Below, one piece after another: positions 1 to 11,183 of a stretch of DNA of 64,000 nt; position 1 is the stretch's first letter; every line of letters begins with the position of its first letter. The stretch comes from Brevundimonas nasdae. GTDB lineage: Bacteria > Pseudomonadota > Alphaproteobacteria > Caulobacterales > Caulobacteraceae. The stretch spans positions 186,001-250,000 of the forward strand of contig NZ_JAEPWN010000001.1 of NCBI RefSeq assembly GCF_016654005.1. The letters run 5' to 3'. The position numbers were made by a program, and so were the translations under genes. The notes below the pieces were generated by a model, which worked only from the letters and a program-made list of their open reading frames with translations, was not told the origin of the DNA and ran no database searches.

Positions 1-6
1 TGCGGA

Positions 7-618
7 TCATGCCGAGGCTCCTGGCGCGGGGGTTGCGGATTGGACGGCGGCCTGGGCCTGGGGCTCAAGCGCGGGCTTCAACAGGCGGTAGTGCAGGCGG
101 GCGTACCAGACGGTGGCGTTGACCAGCCAGATGGTGACGATGGTCAGAAGGGCGCCGATGAAGACGGACCCGGCCATCATGCCCAGGCCCATCAGGATGG
201 CGGCGAACGGACCACCGGGGAAACCGGCGAACGGCCCCGCCACCATCACCACGCCGCCCCCGATGAACAGGGCGATGGCGGCGATGAAGAAGCCGAAGAT
301 GGTCCCGACCACGCCCATGGCGATGGGCAGCAGGATCAGGATGTCGATGGCCCCCAGGCCCAGCACCGCAAAGACGGCGCCTGCGGCGGCGGAGGGGTTC
401 TTCTCCTGATGCCAGCGCAGGATCCCGGCCTCGGCCTTCAGTTCGCGGGCCAGGCGGACCGGATCGCCCAGGGCGGCGGCGACTTCAGCTTCGGTGCGGC
501 CGGCGGCCAGACCGTCGTCGAAATGGGTCTCATAGTCGGCGATGATGTCGGTGGCGGTGGCGGTCGGCAGGCCGACCAGGCCGTCTTTCAGACGGGCGAT
601 GAATTCTGCGCGCGTCAT
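7..618 (-). CDS. DUF1700/HAAS-domain membrane protein
   Basis: A 203-residue protein with an N-terminal soluble segment (MTRAEFIARLKDGL..., about residues 1-65) of the type seen in DUF1700/HAAS proteins. These carry a short helical domain ending in an ALGDPVRLARELKAE-like motif. Several Gly/Ala/Ile-rich membrane segments follow at about residues 78-170, then a Pro/Ala-rich tail. The gene overlaps the PadR gene upstream by 4 bp, so the two are translationally coupled. In other bacteria, PadR plus HAAS-domain membrane protein pairs form small envelope-stress or self-regulating modules; that role here is inferred from the pairing. The family call is good, the function unknown. Confidence 0.8.
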   Translation of the reverse strand: MTRAEFIARLKDGLVGLPTATATDIIADYETHFDDGLAAGRTEAEVAAALGDPVRLARELKAEAGILRWHQEKNPSAAAGAVFAVLGLGAIDILILLPIAMGVVGTIFGFFIAAIALFIGGGVVMVAGPFAGFPGGPFAAILMGLGMMAGSVFIGALLTIVTIWLVNATVWYARLHYRLLKPALEPQAQAAVQSATPAPGASA

Positions 619-965
619 TGAGCGGCTCCCTCCTTGGCGGCGGCGTCATTGGCCAGAATGGCGTCGACGGCCTGGGTGAATGTGGTCCATTCGGCGGATT
701 GGGCGGCCAGGGCCCCCCGGCCCGCATCGGTCAGACGATAGTATTTGCGCGACGGTCCGGCCGATGATTCGACCAGATAGGTCTCCACCAGTCCGTCAGA
801 CTGCATCCGGCGCATCAGGGGGTAGATGGTTCCTTCCCCCATGCCGATCGCGTCCGACAGTCGGCTGGCGATCTCGTAGGCGTAGCTGTCCGCCTGGTTC
901 AGAAGGGCCAGGACGCACAGTCCCAGCGCCCCCTTCTTCAGCTGTATCTCGATGGTTTCAGGCAC
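615..965 (-). CDS. PadR-family transcriptional regulator
   Basis: A 116-residue winged-helix regulator. The segment QLKKGALGLCVLALL, followed by SYAYEIASRL and GEGTIYPLMRRMQSDGLVE, is the PadR DNA-binding domain, and a short C-terminal helix would dimerise. I place the start at the GTG at 965 because AGGAGA lies about 8 bases upstream. An ATG further upstream (1040) would add 25 unconserved residues and read through the operator. A 20-bp inverted repeat (995-1014) just upstream is the probable autoregulatory operator. The gene is followed with 4-bp overlap by a DUF1700 membrane protein. The inducer is unknown. Confidence 0.88.
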   Translation of the reverse strand: MPETIEIQLKKGALGLCVLALLNQADSYAYEIASRLSDAIGMGEGTIYPLMRRMQSDGLVETYLVESSAGPSRKYYRLTDAGRGALAAQSAEWTTFTQAVDAILANDAAAKEGAAQ

Positions 966-994
966 CTCGGCGTCTCCTCTGATGGAGATTGAAT

Positions 995-1014
995 ACGGCA
1001 AGGTATCTTGCCGT
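995..1014. promoter_or_regulatory. Probable PadR operator (20-bp dyad)
   Basis: Perfect inverted repeat with 8-base arms ACGGCAAG and CTTGCCGT around GTAT, 30 bases upstream of the padR GTG start. A second overlapping dyad, CTTGC-CGT-GCAAG, occupies 1007-1019, so the half-site CAAGGTA occurs twice. Its position fits autorepression of the padR-DUF1700 operon. Binding is inferred, not shown. Confidence 0.65.
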
Positions 1015-1218
1015 GCAAGGTAGCTGTCCAAACATGACACCGATTTAATCTGGGCGAATGAGTGGCGACTTCTCGGCGCAGGTGCGTTGATCGCTTGGCA
1101 AGCTGAAACCGATCCGATAGGTGACCGTGATCGACAGGCGTGGAAATTGCGCCAGTGTGATTACTTGCGAACTATTCGCAAGTGTCTGCTGCAGAACGGT
1201 TTTATGGGGAAATCTCGT

Positions 1219-3902
<2,684 letters not shown>

Positions 3903-3925
3903 TCCCAGGCAAAAGCTGAAACAGC

Positions 3926-3965
3926 GGGCCGCTCTTTCCAACGGAAGGGGCGGCCTTCTGCTTTT
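3926..3965 (+). terminator. Probable rho-independent terminator or attenuator after coxA
   Basis: An imperfect hairpin, GGCCGCTCTTTCC / GGAAGGGGCGGCC, around the loop AACG, followed by TTCTGCTTTT. It lies between coxA and ctaB. It may reduce rather than abolish read-through, giving more structural subunits than assembly factors. Confidence 0.6.
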
Positions 3966-3974
3966 GGGTGTGCT

Positions 3975-4955
3975 ATGCGGCCCGCACAGATGACAGAAGC
4001 TCAGACAACACCCGTTCTCTCGACCTCCCAGCCGGAGGATTTCTTCCAGCTGTTGAAGCCGCGCGTCATGTCGCTGGTGGTCTTCACCGCCGCGACGGGT
4101 CTGGTCGTGGCGCCGGGGTCGATGAACCCCTTCGTCGCCGCCATCGCCATCCTCTGCATCGCCGTGGGCGCAGGGGCGGCGGGCGCCCTGAACATGGCGC
4201 TGGAGGGCGAAACCGACGCCCTCATGCGCCGCACGCGCGGACGCCCCGTCGCCGCAGGCCGAGTGCGCAAGAATGACGCCATGGCCTTCGGCGTGGTGCT
4301 GAGCCTGTTCTCGGTCATGCTGCTGGGCATGAACACCAACTGGCTGGCGGCGGGTCTTCTGGCCCTGACCATCGTCTATTACGCCGGTTTCTACACACTG
4401 CTGCTGAAGCGCCGGACACCCCAGAACATCGTCATCGGCGGGGCGGCGGGCGCCTTTCCGCCCGTGATCGGCTGGGCGGCGGCGACGGGCCAGGCGCCGT
4501 GGCAGGCCTGGCTTCTGTTCCTGATCATCTTCCTGTGGACCCCGCCGCACAGCTGGGCGCTGGCGCTCTATTCGGCAGGCGACTACGCCAAGGCGGGCAT
4601 CCCGATGATGCCGGTGGCCAAGGGCGCCCGGTCCACCCGTCTGCAGATCCTGATCTACACCCTGATCTTCGTGCCGGTGGCGATCGCACCGGCCTTCACC
4701 GGCATGGCGGGCCTGATCTACGGCGTGGTGTCGGTCGTCGGCGGTCTGGCCTTCCTGGGGCTGGCGCTGCGCCTGTTCCGTTCGCGCGCAGGCGACGAGC
4801 CGGACAAGGCCGAGGCCGTGGGACGTGAAGCCGCATTGTATGACGTGCGCGCCCAGGCCAAACCGGCGCGCGACCTGTTCGCCTTTTCCATCCTCTATCT
4901 GATGGCGCTGTTCTCGGCGCTGCTGGTCGAGGCCCTGTCGGGCCTGGGAGTGTAA
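3975..4955 (+). CDS. ctaB: Protoheme IX farnesyltransferase (heme O synthase)
   Basis: A polytopic UbiA-family prenyltransferase that converts heme B to heme O by farnesyl transfer, the first step of heme A synthesis for the oxidase. The first Asp-rich region is replaced by the typical heme O synthase form NMALEGETDALMRRTRGRP, and the second region reads SAGDYAKAGIPMMPVAKG; FFQLLKPRVMSLVVFTA opens the first helix. Length (326 residues) is normal. The start may be the ATG at 3975 or the in-frame ATG at 3990 (MTEAQ). It ends one base before the next ATG. Confidence 0.96.
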   Translation: MRPAQMTEAQTTPVLSTSQPEDFFQLLKPRVMSLVVFTAATGLVVAPGSMNPFVAAIAILCIAVGAGAAGALNMALEGETDALMRRTRGRPVAAGRVRKNDAMAFGVVLSLFSVMLLGMNTNWLAAGLLALTIVYYAGFYTLLLKRRTPQNIVIGGAAGAFPPVIGWAAATGQAPWQAWLLFLIIFLWTPPHSWALALYSAGDYAKAGIPMMPVAKGARSTRLQILIYTLIFVPVAIAPAFTGMAGLIYGVVSVVGGLAFLGLALRLFRSRAGDEPDKAEAVGREAALYDVRAQAKPARDLFAFSILYLMALFSALLVEALSGLGV

Positions 4956-5141
4956 ATGATCATTCTGTCCCCCGAAGAAGTGCGCGCGCGCAAACGCCGC
5001 AACCTGTGGATCGCGCTGGGTCTGGTGGCCTTCATCGTCCTGGTCTTCACCACCACGGTCCTGCGCCTGCAGCAGAACCAGGCCGATGAACGCGCCCTGC
5101 TGGAAAGCCAGGCGAACGGAGCGGCGAGGGTCGTGAAATGA
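4956..5141 (+). CDS. CoxF-like small single-pass membrane protein
   Basis: A 61-residue protein: a basic N-terminus (EEVRARKRRN) followed by one transmembrane helix (LWIALGLVAFIVLVFTTTVL) and a short charged tail. A small protein of this kind commonly sits between ctaB and ctaG in alphaproteobacterial oxidase operons and is annotated CoxF. I infer an accessory role in oxidase assembly from position alone. The gene starts directly after the ctaB stop codon and overlaps ctaG by 4 bp. Confidence 0.8.
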   Translation: MIILSPEEVRARKRRNLWIALGLVAFIVLVFTTTVLRLQQNQADERALLESQANGAARVVK

Positions 5142-5674
5142 ACCCCGGACGCAAGAACCTGATCGCCATCATCTGCGTCTTCACCGTGATGGGGATGACC
5201 GGCGCGGCGTTCGCGGCGGTGCCTCTTTACAGGATGTTCTGTCAGGTGACCGGGTTCGGCGGCACGACGATGAAGGCCGATGTGGCGCCCGATACGGTGC
5301 TGGACCAGACGGTTCTGGTGCGTTTCGACACCAATGTCCGCGGCCTGCCCATGACCTTCAAGGCCGAGCAGTCGACCCAGCGGGTGCGGATCGGCGAGAC
5401 GGGGCTGGCCTATTTCGACGTGACCAACACCTCGGACAAGCCGATCATGGTCCGCGCCAGCTACAATGTGTCGCCGGAATACACCGGCCCCTATTTCCAG
5501 AAGCTGCAGTGCTTCTGCTTCACCGACCAGACCTTGGCCGCCGGCGAAACGCGCAAATTCCCGATGCAGTATTTCATCGCCCCCGAACTGGCGACGGACC
5601 GCGAGGCCAAGGGCGCGCGCGACATCACGCTCAGCTACACCTTCTATCCGTCCGTCGACGCCCCGACCGCCTAG
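5138..5674 (+). CDS. ctaG: Cytochrome c oxidase assembly protein CtaG (Cox11)
   Basis: A 178-residue Cox11-family copper chaperone that delivers copper to the CuB site of subunit I. One N-terminal membrane anchor (LIAIICVFTVMGMTGAAFAAV) is followed by YRMFCQVTGFGGT and a periplasmic immunoglobulin-like domain. The copper-binding CFCF motif is present as QKLQCFCFTDQTL. The gene overlaps the CoxF-like gene and abuts the Nudix gene, whose GTG start follows its stop codon directly. Confidence 0.97.
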   Translation: MNPGRKNLIAIICVFTVMGMTGAAFAAVPLYRMFCQVTGFGGTTMKADVAPDTVLDQTVLVRFDTNVRGLPMTFKAEQSTQRVRIGETGLAYFDVTNTSDKPIMVRASYNVSPEYTGPYFQKLQCFCFTDQTLAAGETRKFPMQYFIAPELATDREAKGARDITLSYTFYPSVDAPTA

Positions 5675-6103
5675 GTGGCCAGGCCCGGTGTTGATTTCCC
5701 CGGCGTCGGCTGCGGGCTGGTGATTCAGCGCGCCGACGGGCGCGTGCTGCTGTGCAAACGTCTGAAGGCGCCCGAGGCGGGTTTCTGGAACATCGTCGGC
5801 GGCAAGGTCGATATGATGGAGCACTCGGCAGACGCCGCCCGGCGCGAGGCCGAGGAGGAATCGGGCCTGAAGATCGGCGCTGTCGATTTCCTGTGTCTGT
5901 CCGAAGAGATCATCCCCGCCGACGGCCAGCACTGGGTGTCGCTGATGTATCTGACGCGCGACTTCACCGGCGAGCCGTCCCTGACCGAGCCGGACAAGCT
6001 GTCGGACATCGGCTGGTTCGACCTGGACGACCTGCCGCAGCCGTTGTCGGCCTTTTCGGTCAAGGCGTTCGCGGCCCTGAAGGCGCAATCCGTCCGAGAC
6101 TGA
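5675..6103 (+). CDS. Nudix hydrolase
   Basis: A 142-residue Nudix pyrophosphohydrolase. The Nudix box is complete: GGKVDMMEHSADAARREAEEE followed by SGL, with the REAEEESG metal-binding glutamates. The N-terminus (GVGCGLVIQRADGRVLLCKR) resembles ADP-ribose or MutT-like subgroups, but the substrate cannot be read from sequence. The GTG start directly follows the ctaG stop codon. Its place inside the oxidase cluster is unusual and suggests local insertion; I infer no role in oxidase assembly. Confidence 0.9.
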   Translation: MARPGVDFPGVGCGLVIQRADGRVLLCKRLKAPEAGFWNIVGGKVDMMEHSADAARREAEEESGLKIGAVDFLCLSEEIIPADGQHWVSLMYLTRDFTGEPSLTEPDKLSDIGWFDLDDLPQPLSAFSVKAFAALKAQSVRD

Positions 6104-6174
6104 CCGGCGCCGTTTGCGTCCTCGCGCGTTCCGGCCCAGCCTGTCGCATCGACAGGCGATAGGGGAGGCGGCTT

Positions 6175-6855
6175 ATGCGTGGTCTGGACTTCAGCTCCTG
6201 GCGGAATCTGCTGATCACCATACTGGGACTGGCGCTGGTGACCCTGATCGGCATGGGCATCCGGCTGGTGATGATGTTCACCATTCAGCAGCGCCGCGAG
6301 CGCATGAACCGCCAGATCAATGAACGGCTGAAGACCCTGATCGCGGCCTATAAGGTGCTGGGCGGCTCGTTCACCGGCGACCTGACGGTGGACCCCACAC
6401 ATCGGCGCGCCCTGCGTCAGCCCGATCCGGCCCAGCCGACCATCGACCTGAGCGCCGCCACAGTGGAATCCTCTGACCGGGCGCGGCGCATTCGTGATGC
6501 GGTGGAGGCGGCATTGTCGGACATCATCCTGCTGGGCACCGAACAACAGGTCAGGCTGGCCCAGCGGGCGGCGACGGAGCTGGTGGCGGGCCATCCGGTT
6601 CAGACCCACGATCTGGTGGTGTCCCTGCGCGACTTCATCCGCGAGGCCCTGCAGCTGGACCCCATTCCCAAGGACATCATCATTCCCACCCAAGGCCCGA
6701 CACGCCCTGGCTCAGCGGGCGGCAAGGGCGGCGCGTCCGGCGGGGGCGGTTCAGGCGGCGGCGGAGGAGGAGGAATGGGGGGCGGAATGGGCGGCGGCGG
6801 CATGGGCATGGGCGGTAGTTTGGACGACGCCGAATCGACACGTCACCGTGCCTGA
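6175..6855 (+). CDS. Membrane-anchored hypothetical protein with Gly-rich tail
   Basis: A 226-residue protein that I do not recognise. One N-terminal transmembrane helix (LLITILGLALVTLIGMGIRLV) precedes a soluble helical region (about residues 40-175) containing DAVEAALSDIILLGTEQQVRLAQ and VSLRDFIREALQLDPIPKDI. The C-terminal 45 residues are Gly/Met-rich low complexity, rich in GGGGM repeats. GGGAGGCGG lies just upstream of the ATG as a possible ribosome site. It follows the Nudix gene within the oxidase cluster. Confidence 0.75.
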   Translation: MRGLDFSSWRNLLITILGLALVTLIGMGIRLVMMFTIQQRRERMNRQINERLKTLIAAYKVLGGSFTGDLTVDPTHRRALRQPDPAQPTIDLSAATVESSDRARRIRDAVEAALSDIILLGTEQQVRLAQRAATELVAGHPVQTHDLVVSLRDFIREALQLDPIPKDIIIPTQGPTRPGSAGGKGGASGGGGSGGGGGGGMGGGMGGGGMGMGGSLDDAESTRHRA

Positions 6856-6948
6856 GGATCCGAAGACCAGCATTCACACAGAACCGCGTTGAAATTCCCT
6901 CATCCAAGTCTCACAACCTGTGAGAAATAGATCGTTTTAGGTAAGGCT

Positions 6949-7692
6949 ATGCTCGCCATCGGACTAACCACAATCGCTCTGATCTTGAGCGTCGTGCCGG
7001 GCACTGTTCTTGCCCAAGATGCAAACGTGGCGGCGGAACGCGATGCTGAGTCGGGAGTGGCTGGTTTCACAGCACCAGCCTGGCTTCAGATGCCCAATCC
7101 CGACTATCCCCGCGAAGCTTACCGTGCTTCGACAGAGGGAGAAGCCAGAGTTCAATGTATTGTTAATAAAAACGGTTTGGCGGGCGCCTGTCAGATTGTG
7201 TCCGAAACACCGGCAGGTATGGGATTTGGCGAGGCTGTGTTGGCGGCCATGGCCGCGGCCCGCTGGAGGCCTGCCATGATCGATGGAGCGCCGGTAGAGC
7301 GATCGGTACAGTTTAATGTGCCTTTCACATTTCTCCCGACAGTTAAAGCTCCCCCGGAGGCACAACAAGTTATCGAGGCGATACGGGCCGAGGGCTATGC
7401 ATCAGGTGCATGTCGACATCTTCTTGACGCCCAACTCGCCGCCAGATGGGATGCATTACAGCAGGAGATGGATGACAGCATCGACGGCTATCGCGCCTAC
7501 GATCAAATATTCGTCGCCGGGTATAAGGAGGGGCGGCAGGATGTGCGTGAACGAGGCCGTCCTCAAAGCTCAGAATGCGACAGACTTTACGACTGGGCCA
7601 GAGATGCCGGAAAGGCCTCGCAAGCCGCCTATCAGAAGCTTGACGCCAAGTTGACTCTGGAAGAGCGCGCGCAATGGCGGCCTCTGCCCTAA
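6949..7692 (+). CDS. Secreted TonB C-terminal-domain protein
   Basis: A 247-residue exported protein with a signal peptide (MLAIGLTTIALILSVVPGTVLAQ) followed by a TonB_C-type domain. The motif PDYPREAYRASTEGEARVQC resembles the conserved YPxxA...G.v.v segment of TonB, and ARWRPAMIDGAPVERSVQFNVPF ends the domain. It has no N-terminal ExbB-interacting anchor or Pro-rich spacer, so it is not a standard TonB energy transducer. A second region (about residues 140-247) with four Cys is of unknown function. Base composition and codon use are visibly AT-richer than the flanking cox genes, suggesting acquisition. Confidence 0.8.
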   Translation: MLAIGLTTIALILSVVPGTVLAQDANVAAERDAESGVAGFTAPAWLQMPNPDYPREAYRASTEGEARVQCIVNKNGLAGACQIVSETPAGMGFGEAVLAAMAAARWRPAMIDGAPVERSVQFNVPFTFLPTVKAPPEAQQVIEAIRAEGYASGACRHLLDAQLAARWDALQQEMDDSIDGYRAYDQIFVAGYKEGRQDVRERGRPQSSECDRLYDWARDAGKASQAAYQKLDAKLTLEERAQWRPLP

Positions 7693-7813
7693 TTGGGCGG
7701 CATCCTGTCTTTCTCGAAAAAGGCGGAAAGGCGGCGCGGCTCTGGCGTCGTGGAAAAGGGGAGGCTATAGCCTTGGCATAACCGAATTTTCGCCGACCAA
7801 AGAGACGCGATTC

Positions 7814-8722
7814 ATGGCCGACGCCCACGCTCTTCCGCAGCACGATTATCACCTGGTGCCACCCAGCCCCTGGCCGCTGCTCTCTTCCGCCGCCGCTACG
7901 ATCATGTTCATCGGCGCCGTCATCTGGATGAAGGGCCTGGCCCCTGCCGACGCCGGCCCCATCGCCGCCAACTTCCTGGCCAAGGGCAAGCCCGCCATCT
8001 TCTTCGCCGGTCTGGCGGGGGTGCTGGTGTCGGCCTTCGGCTGGTGGTCGGACGTCATCAAGGAATCCAAGGCGGGCGACCACACGCCGGTCGTCTCCAT
8101 CGGTCTGCGCTACGGCATGATCCTGTTCATCGCGTCGGAGGTGATGTTCTTCGTCGCCTTCTTCTGGATGTTCTTCGACATGGCCCTGTTCCACGAATCG
8201 CGGGCCCTGACCCCCGACATGGGCGCCTGGGCGGACACCGCCAAGGCCTGGTCGACCTGGCCGCCGAAGGGGGTTGAGGTCCTGTCGCCGTGGCAGCTGC
8301 CGCTGCTGAACACCGTGACCCTGCTGCTGTCGGGCTGCACCGTCACCTGGGCGCACCATGCGATCCAGACCGGCGACCGCAAGGGCGCCAAGATCGCCCT
8401 GGCCATCACGGTCGCCCTGGGCGTTCTGTTCACCTGTGTTCAGGCCTACGAATATCACCACATCCTGCACGAGAAGCTGTTCTTCAACGAAGAAGCCGTG
8501 AACTCGGGCCTGTATGGTTCGATCTTCTTCATGGCCACGGGCTTCCACGGCTTCCACGTCCTGATCGGCACCATCTTCCTGGCGGTCTGCCTGATCCGTC
8601 TGCTGCAGGGCGACTTCACCCCGCAGAAGCATTTCGGTTTCGAAGCCGCCGCCTGGTACTGGCACTTCGTGGACGTGGTCTGGCTGTTCCTGTTCGCGTT
8701 CGTTTACGTCGTCTTCGGTTGA
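7814..8722 (+). CDS. coxC: Cytochrome c oxidase subunit III
   Basis: A 302-residue, seven-helix subunit III that stabilises the aa3 oxidase. Typical features are HDYHLVPPSPWPLL at the N-terminus, SEVMFFVAFFWMFFDMALF, a TWPPKGVEVLSPW loop, and the C-terminal signature GFHGFHVLIGTIFLAVCL with WYWHFVDVVWLFLF. It is separated from ctaG by three non-oxidase genes and has its own 120-bp upstream gap, so it may have a separate promoter. Confidence 0.97.
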   Translation: MADAHALPQHDYHLVPPSPWPLLSSAAATIMFIGAVIWMKGLAPADAGPIAANFLAKGKPAIFFAGLAGVLVSAFGWWSDVIKESKAGDHTPVVSIGLRYGMILFIASEVMFFVAFFWMFFDMALFHESRALTPDMGAWADTAKAWSTWPPKGVEVLSPWQLPLLNTVTLLLSGCTVTWAHHAIQTGDRKGAKIALAITVALGVLFTCVQAYEYHHILHEKLFFNEEAVNSGLYGSIFFMATGFHGFHVLIGTIFLAVCLIRLLQGDFTPQKHFGFEAAAWYWHFVDVVWLFLFAFVYVVFG

Positions 8723-9132
8723 TCCAAGACAAGACTGAAGACCTGAAGGCGGCGCGGGACGAGGGATCGTCCCGCGCCGTCGGCGTTTCCGCCGCGCCGA
8801 TTACGACCCCCCTCAAGGCGGCGATTCGCGGACGATGCCCGCGCTGCGGCCAGGGGCGGCTGTTTCAGGGATTTCTGAAGGTGCGGCCCGCCTGCGAGGC
8901 CTGCGGGCTGGATTTCACCCGAATCCAGACCGGTGATGGTCCCGCCACCTTCATCATGCAGATCGCGGGATTCATCGTCGGCTTCTCGGCCCTGTTCGTC
9001 GAGATCAGGTTCCATCCGCCCATGTGGGTGCATCTGATCGTGTGGCTGCCCCTTGTGGTCGCGCTGTCCCTGGCCTTGATGCGGCCAGGGCGAGGCCTGA
9101 TGATCGGCCTGCAATATCGGAACCAAAGATGA
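8719..9132 (+). CDS. DUF983 family zinc-ribbon membrane protein
   Basis: A 137-residue DUF983 protein: a zinc ribbon formed by CPRCG and CEACGLDF (four Cys in two CxxC pairs) is followed by two membrane helices (FIMQIAGFIVGFSALFV and HLIVWLPLVVALSLAL). DUF983 genes typically sit between coxC and SURF1 in alphaproteobacteria, which suggests a role in oxidase assembly. I set the start at a TTG (8719) overlapping the coxC stop as TTGA; no ATG or GTG gives a plausible N-terminus. It overlaps the SURF1 gene by 4 bp. Confidence 0.88.
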   Translation: MIQDKTEDLKAARDEGSSRAVGVSAAPITTPLKAAIRGRCPRCGQGRLFQGFLKVRPACEACGLDFTRIQTGDGPATFIMQIAGFIVGFSALFVEIRFHPPMWVHLIVWLPLVVALSLALMRPGRGLMIGLQYRNQR

Positions 9133-9842
9133 GGCGTTTTCCCTGGATCCTGACCGTGCTGACGGCGCTGGCCCTGTGCCTGCTGATCGGCCTGGGTGTG
9201 TGGCAGGTCGAGCGCCTGCAATGGAAGGTCGGGCTGATGGATGCGGCCGACGCGGCGGCGGCGAAACCGCCCGCGCCTCTGGCTGAGGTTCTGGCCGGGA
9301 TTCAGGGGCAGGGCGACCTGGAGTTCCGCAAGGCGCTGATGGTGTGCCGGGGTCTGGCGACCGCCCCCTATGTCGAGCTTCAGACCATTCATGACGGCGC
9401 GCCGGGCGTGCGCCTGATCTCGGCCTGCCGCCCTGAAGGTCAGGATTTCAGCCTGCTGATCGACCGTGGTTTCATTCCTGAGGCCGTCTCGGCCCGCCCG
9501 CGCGTGATCGACAGCACCCTGCCGCTGGTGCTGGTCGGCGAGTTCCGCACCTTCTCCCGCCCCAACGGCATGACCCCCGCGCCCAGTAACGGTCGCTTCT
9601 ACGGGCGCGACACCGAGGCCATGGCCAAGGCGCTGAAGGTGACCGGCCCCGTTCGGCCCGAGGCGGTCTATGCCCTGACTCAGACCAATCCCGAGATCGA
9701 GGCCTTGAAGCCGTCCGCGCCGCCCGCCGCCTTCACCAACAACCATTTCGGGTATGCTCTGACGTGGTTCGGGCTGGCGATTGTGCTGGCGGGCTTCTAT
9801 GTGGCCCTGCTTCGCCGTCGTCTGAAGAAAGACACCCCCTGA
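9129..9842 (+). CDS. SURF1 family oxidase assembly protein
   Basis: A 237-residue SURF1/Shy1 protein that assists heme a insertion into oxidase subunit I. It has the two-helix topology of the family: an N-terminal helix (WILTVLTALALCLLIGLGVWQVERLQWK, with the conserved GxWQ) and a C-terminal helix (FGLAIVLAGFYVALL), flanking a periplasmic domain with DRGFIPE and NNHFGYALTW motifs. The ATG overlaps the DUF983 stop codon (ATGA), so the two are translationally coupled. Confidence 0.93.
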   Translation: MRRFPWILTVLTALALCLLIGLGVWQVERLQWKVGLMDAADAAAAKPPAPLAEVLAGIQGQGDLEFRKALMVCRGLATAPYVELQTIHDGAPGVRLISACRPEGQDFSLLIDRGFIPEAVSARPRVIDSTLPLVLVGEFRTFSRPNGMTPAPSNGRFYGRDTEAMAKALKVTGPVRPEAVYALTQTNPEIEALKPSAPPAAFTNNHFGYALTWFGLAIVLAGFYVALLRRRLKKDTP

Positions 9843-11107
9843 CTGCTTCGCTTCACACCCTGTCCAACGGCGTCCGCGTCGTCTGTGATCCCATGCCCGG
9901 CCTGAAGACCCTGGCCGTCGTCGTCACCGTCAAGGGCGGTGCGCGGTGGGAGGCTGAGGACCGCTCCGGCTGGTCGCACCTGTTGGAGCATCTGGTCTTC
10001 AAGGGCGCGGGCGACATGGCGGCGCGCGAGATCGTCGAGCGGATCGAGGCCGAGGGCGGCACGATCAACGCGGCGACAGGCTATGAGCGGACCAGTTTCG
10101 AGGTGCGCGGACTGGACGGCTCCCTGCCGTTGGCCATGCAGGTGCTGTCGGACCTGGTGTTCCGCCCGACGCTGGATCCCACCGAGATCGAGCGGGAAAA
10201 GGACGTGGTCGCCCAGGAGATCGCCGAGGCCTTCGACACGCCCGACGACCATGTGTTCGAAATGGTCCAGACCCGCGCCTTCACGGGCCAGCCGATGGGC
10301 CGCCCGATCCTGGGCTCCATCGCCAGCCTGAAACCGGCCGACAAGGCGACGGTCGAGGCATGGCGCGCACGGCTGTATTCGCCCGACCGGATGGTGGTGG
10401 CGGTGTCGGGCGCCGTGGACGAGACCGAGCTTCTGGCCCTGGCCGAGCGCTGGTTCGGCGACGCCGTGGCCACCCCGGTCGATGCGCCCGCGCCCGCCCT
10501 GTTTGTCGGCGGCCATGCGAAACTGGCGCGCAAGATCGAACAGGCCAATCTGGTCTTCCAGCTTCCGGGCCTGTCGGCCACCGATCCGGCCCTGTCGTCC
10601 ATGCGGCTGTTCAGCGAGATCCTGGGCGGGGGCATGGCGTCGCGCCTGTTCCAGAGCGCGCGCGAAGAACGGGGCCTGGCCTACGCCATCGACGCCTATC
10701 AGGAGCCGTATGAGGATACGGGCGTGCTGGGCATCTATGCGGGCGCCGCGGCGGACCGGGCCAGGGAGCTTGCCGAGGTGTCGGCGGCCGAGGTGCGGGC
10801 TCTGGCCGAGAATGGCCCCACCGACAGGGAGCTGTCGCGCGCCAAGGCGGTGATGAAGGCCGGGCTGTGGATGTCGGATGAAAACCCGATGAGCCGCGCC
10901 GGACGCAACGCCGCCCAGACCCTGATCTTCGGCGCCCCGGTGTCCAGTCTGGCGATGACCGAAAAGCTGGAGGCCCAGAGCATCGCGGACGTGCGCGCCG
11001 TCGGCGCCCGACTGGTGTCCAGCGGCAAGGCGGCCAGCGCCGTGCTGGGGCCGAAGTCGGCGTCAGCGGCGGGCGAAGCCTTCGCCACGGCCCTGTTCAG
11101 CCTGTAG
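9839..11107 (+). CDS. M16 family zinc metallopeptidase (processing-peptidase-like)
   Basis: A roughly 422-residue M16 peptidase with the inverted zinc motif HLLEH at residues 47-51 and the downstream glutamate in EREKDVVAQEIAEA. The C-terminal half contains LFSEILGGGMASRLFQSAREERGLAYAI, the family signature. The start is unclear. Homology would begin at about LTASLHTLSNGVRVV, where the only codon is a CTG overlapping the SURF1 stop (CTGA). The nearest GTG (9764) would give a 79-bp overlap and an unconserved N-terminus. In Caulobacter relatives such peptidases lie downstream of the oxidase genes. It is probably translationally coupled to SURF1. Confidence 0.88.
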   Translation: MTASLHTLSNGVRVVCDPMPGLKTLAVVVTVKGGARWEAEDRSGWSHLLEHLVFKGAGDMAAREIVERIEAEGGTINAATGYERTSFEVRGLDGSLPLAMQVLSDLVFRPTLDPTEIEREKDVVAQEIAEAFDTPDDHVFEMVQTRAFTGQPMGRPILGSIASLKPADKATVEAWRARLYSPDRMVVAVSGAVDETELLALAERWFGDAVATPVDAPAPALFVGGHAKLARKIEQANLVFQLPGLSATDPALSSMRLFSEILGGGMASRLFQSAREERGLAYAIDAYQEPYEDTGVLGIYAGAAADRARELAEVSAAEVRALAENGPTDRELSRAKAVMKAGLWMSDENPMSRAGRNAAQTLIFGAPVSSLAMTEKLEAQSIADVRAVGARLVSSGKAASAVLGPKSASAAGEAFATALFSL

Positions 11108-11183
11108 CGGAACTTCAGGCGGGTGGCGGCGGTTAAGCTGACGCTTCGGCAAGCGGCCGGGGCGCTCAGTCCTGGAGAACCCC

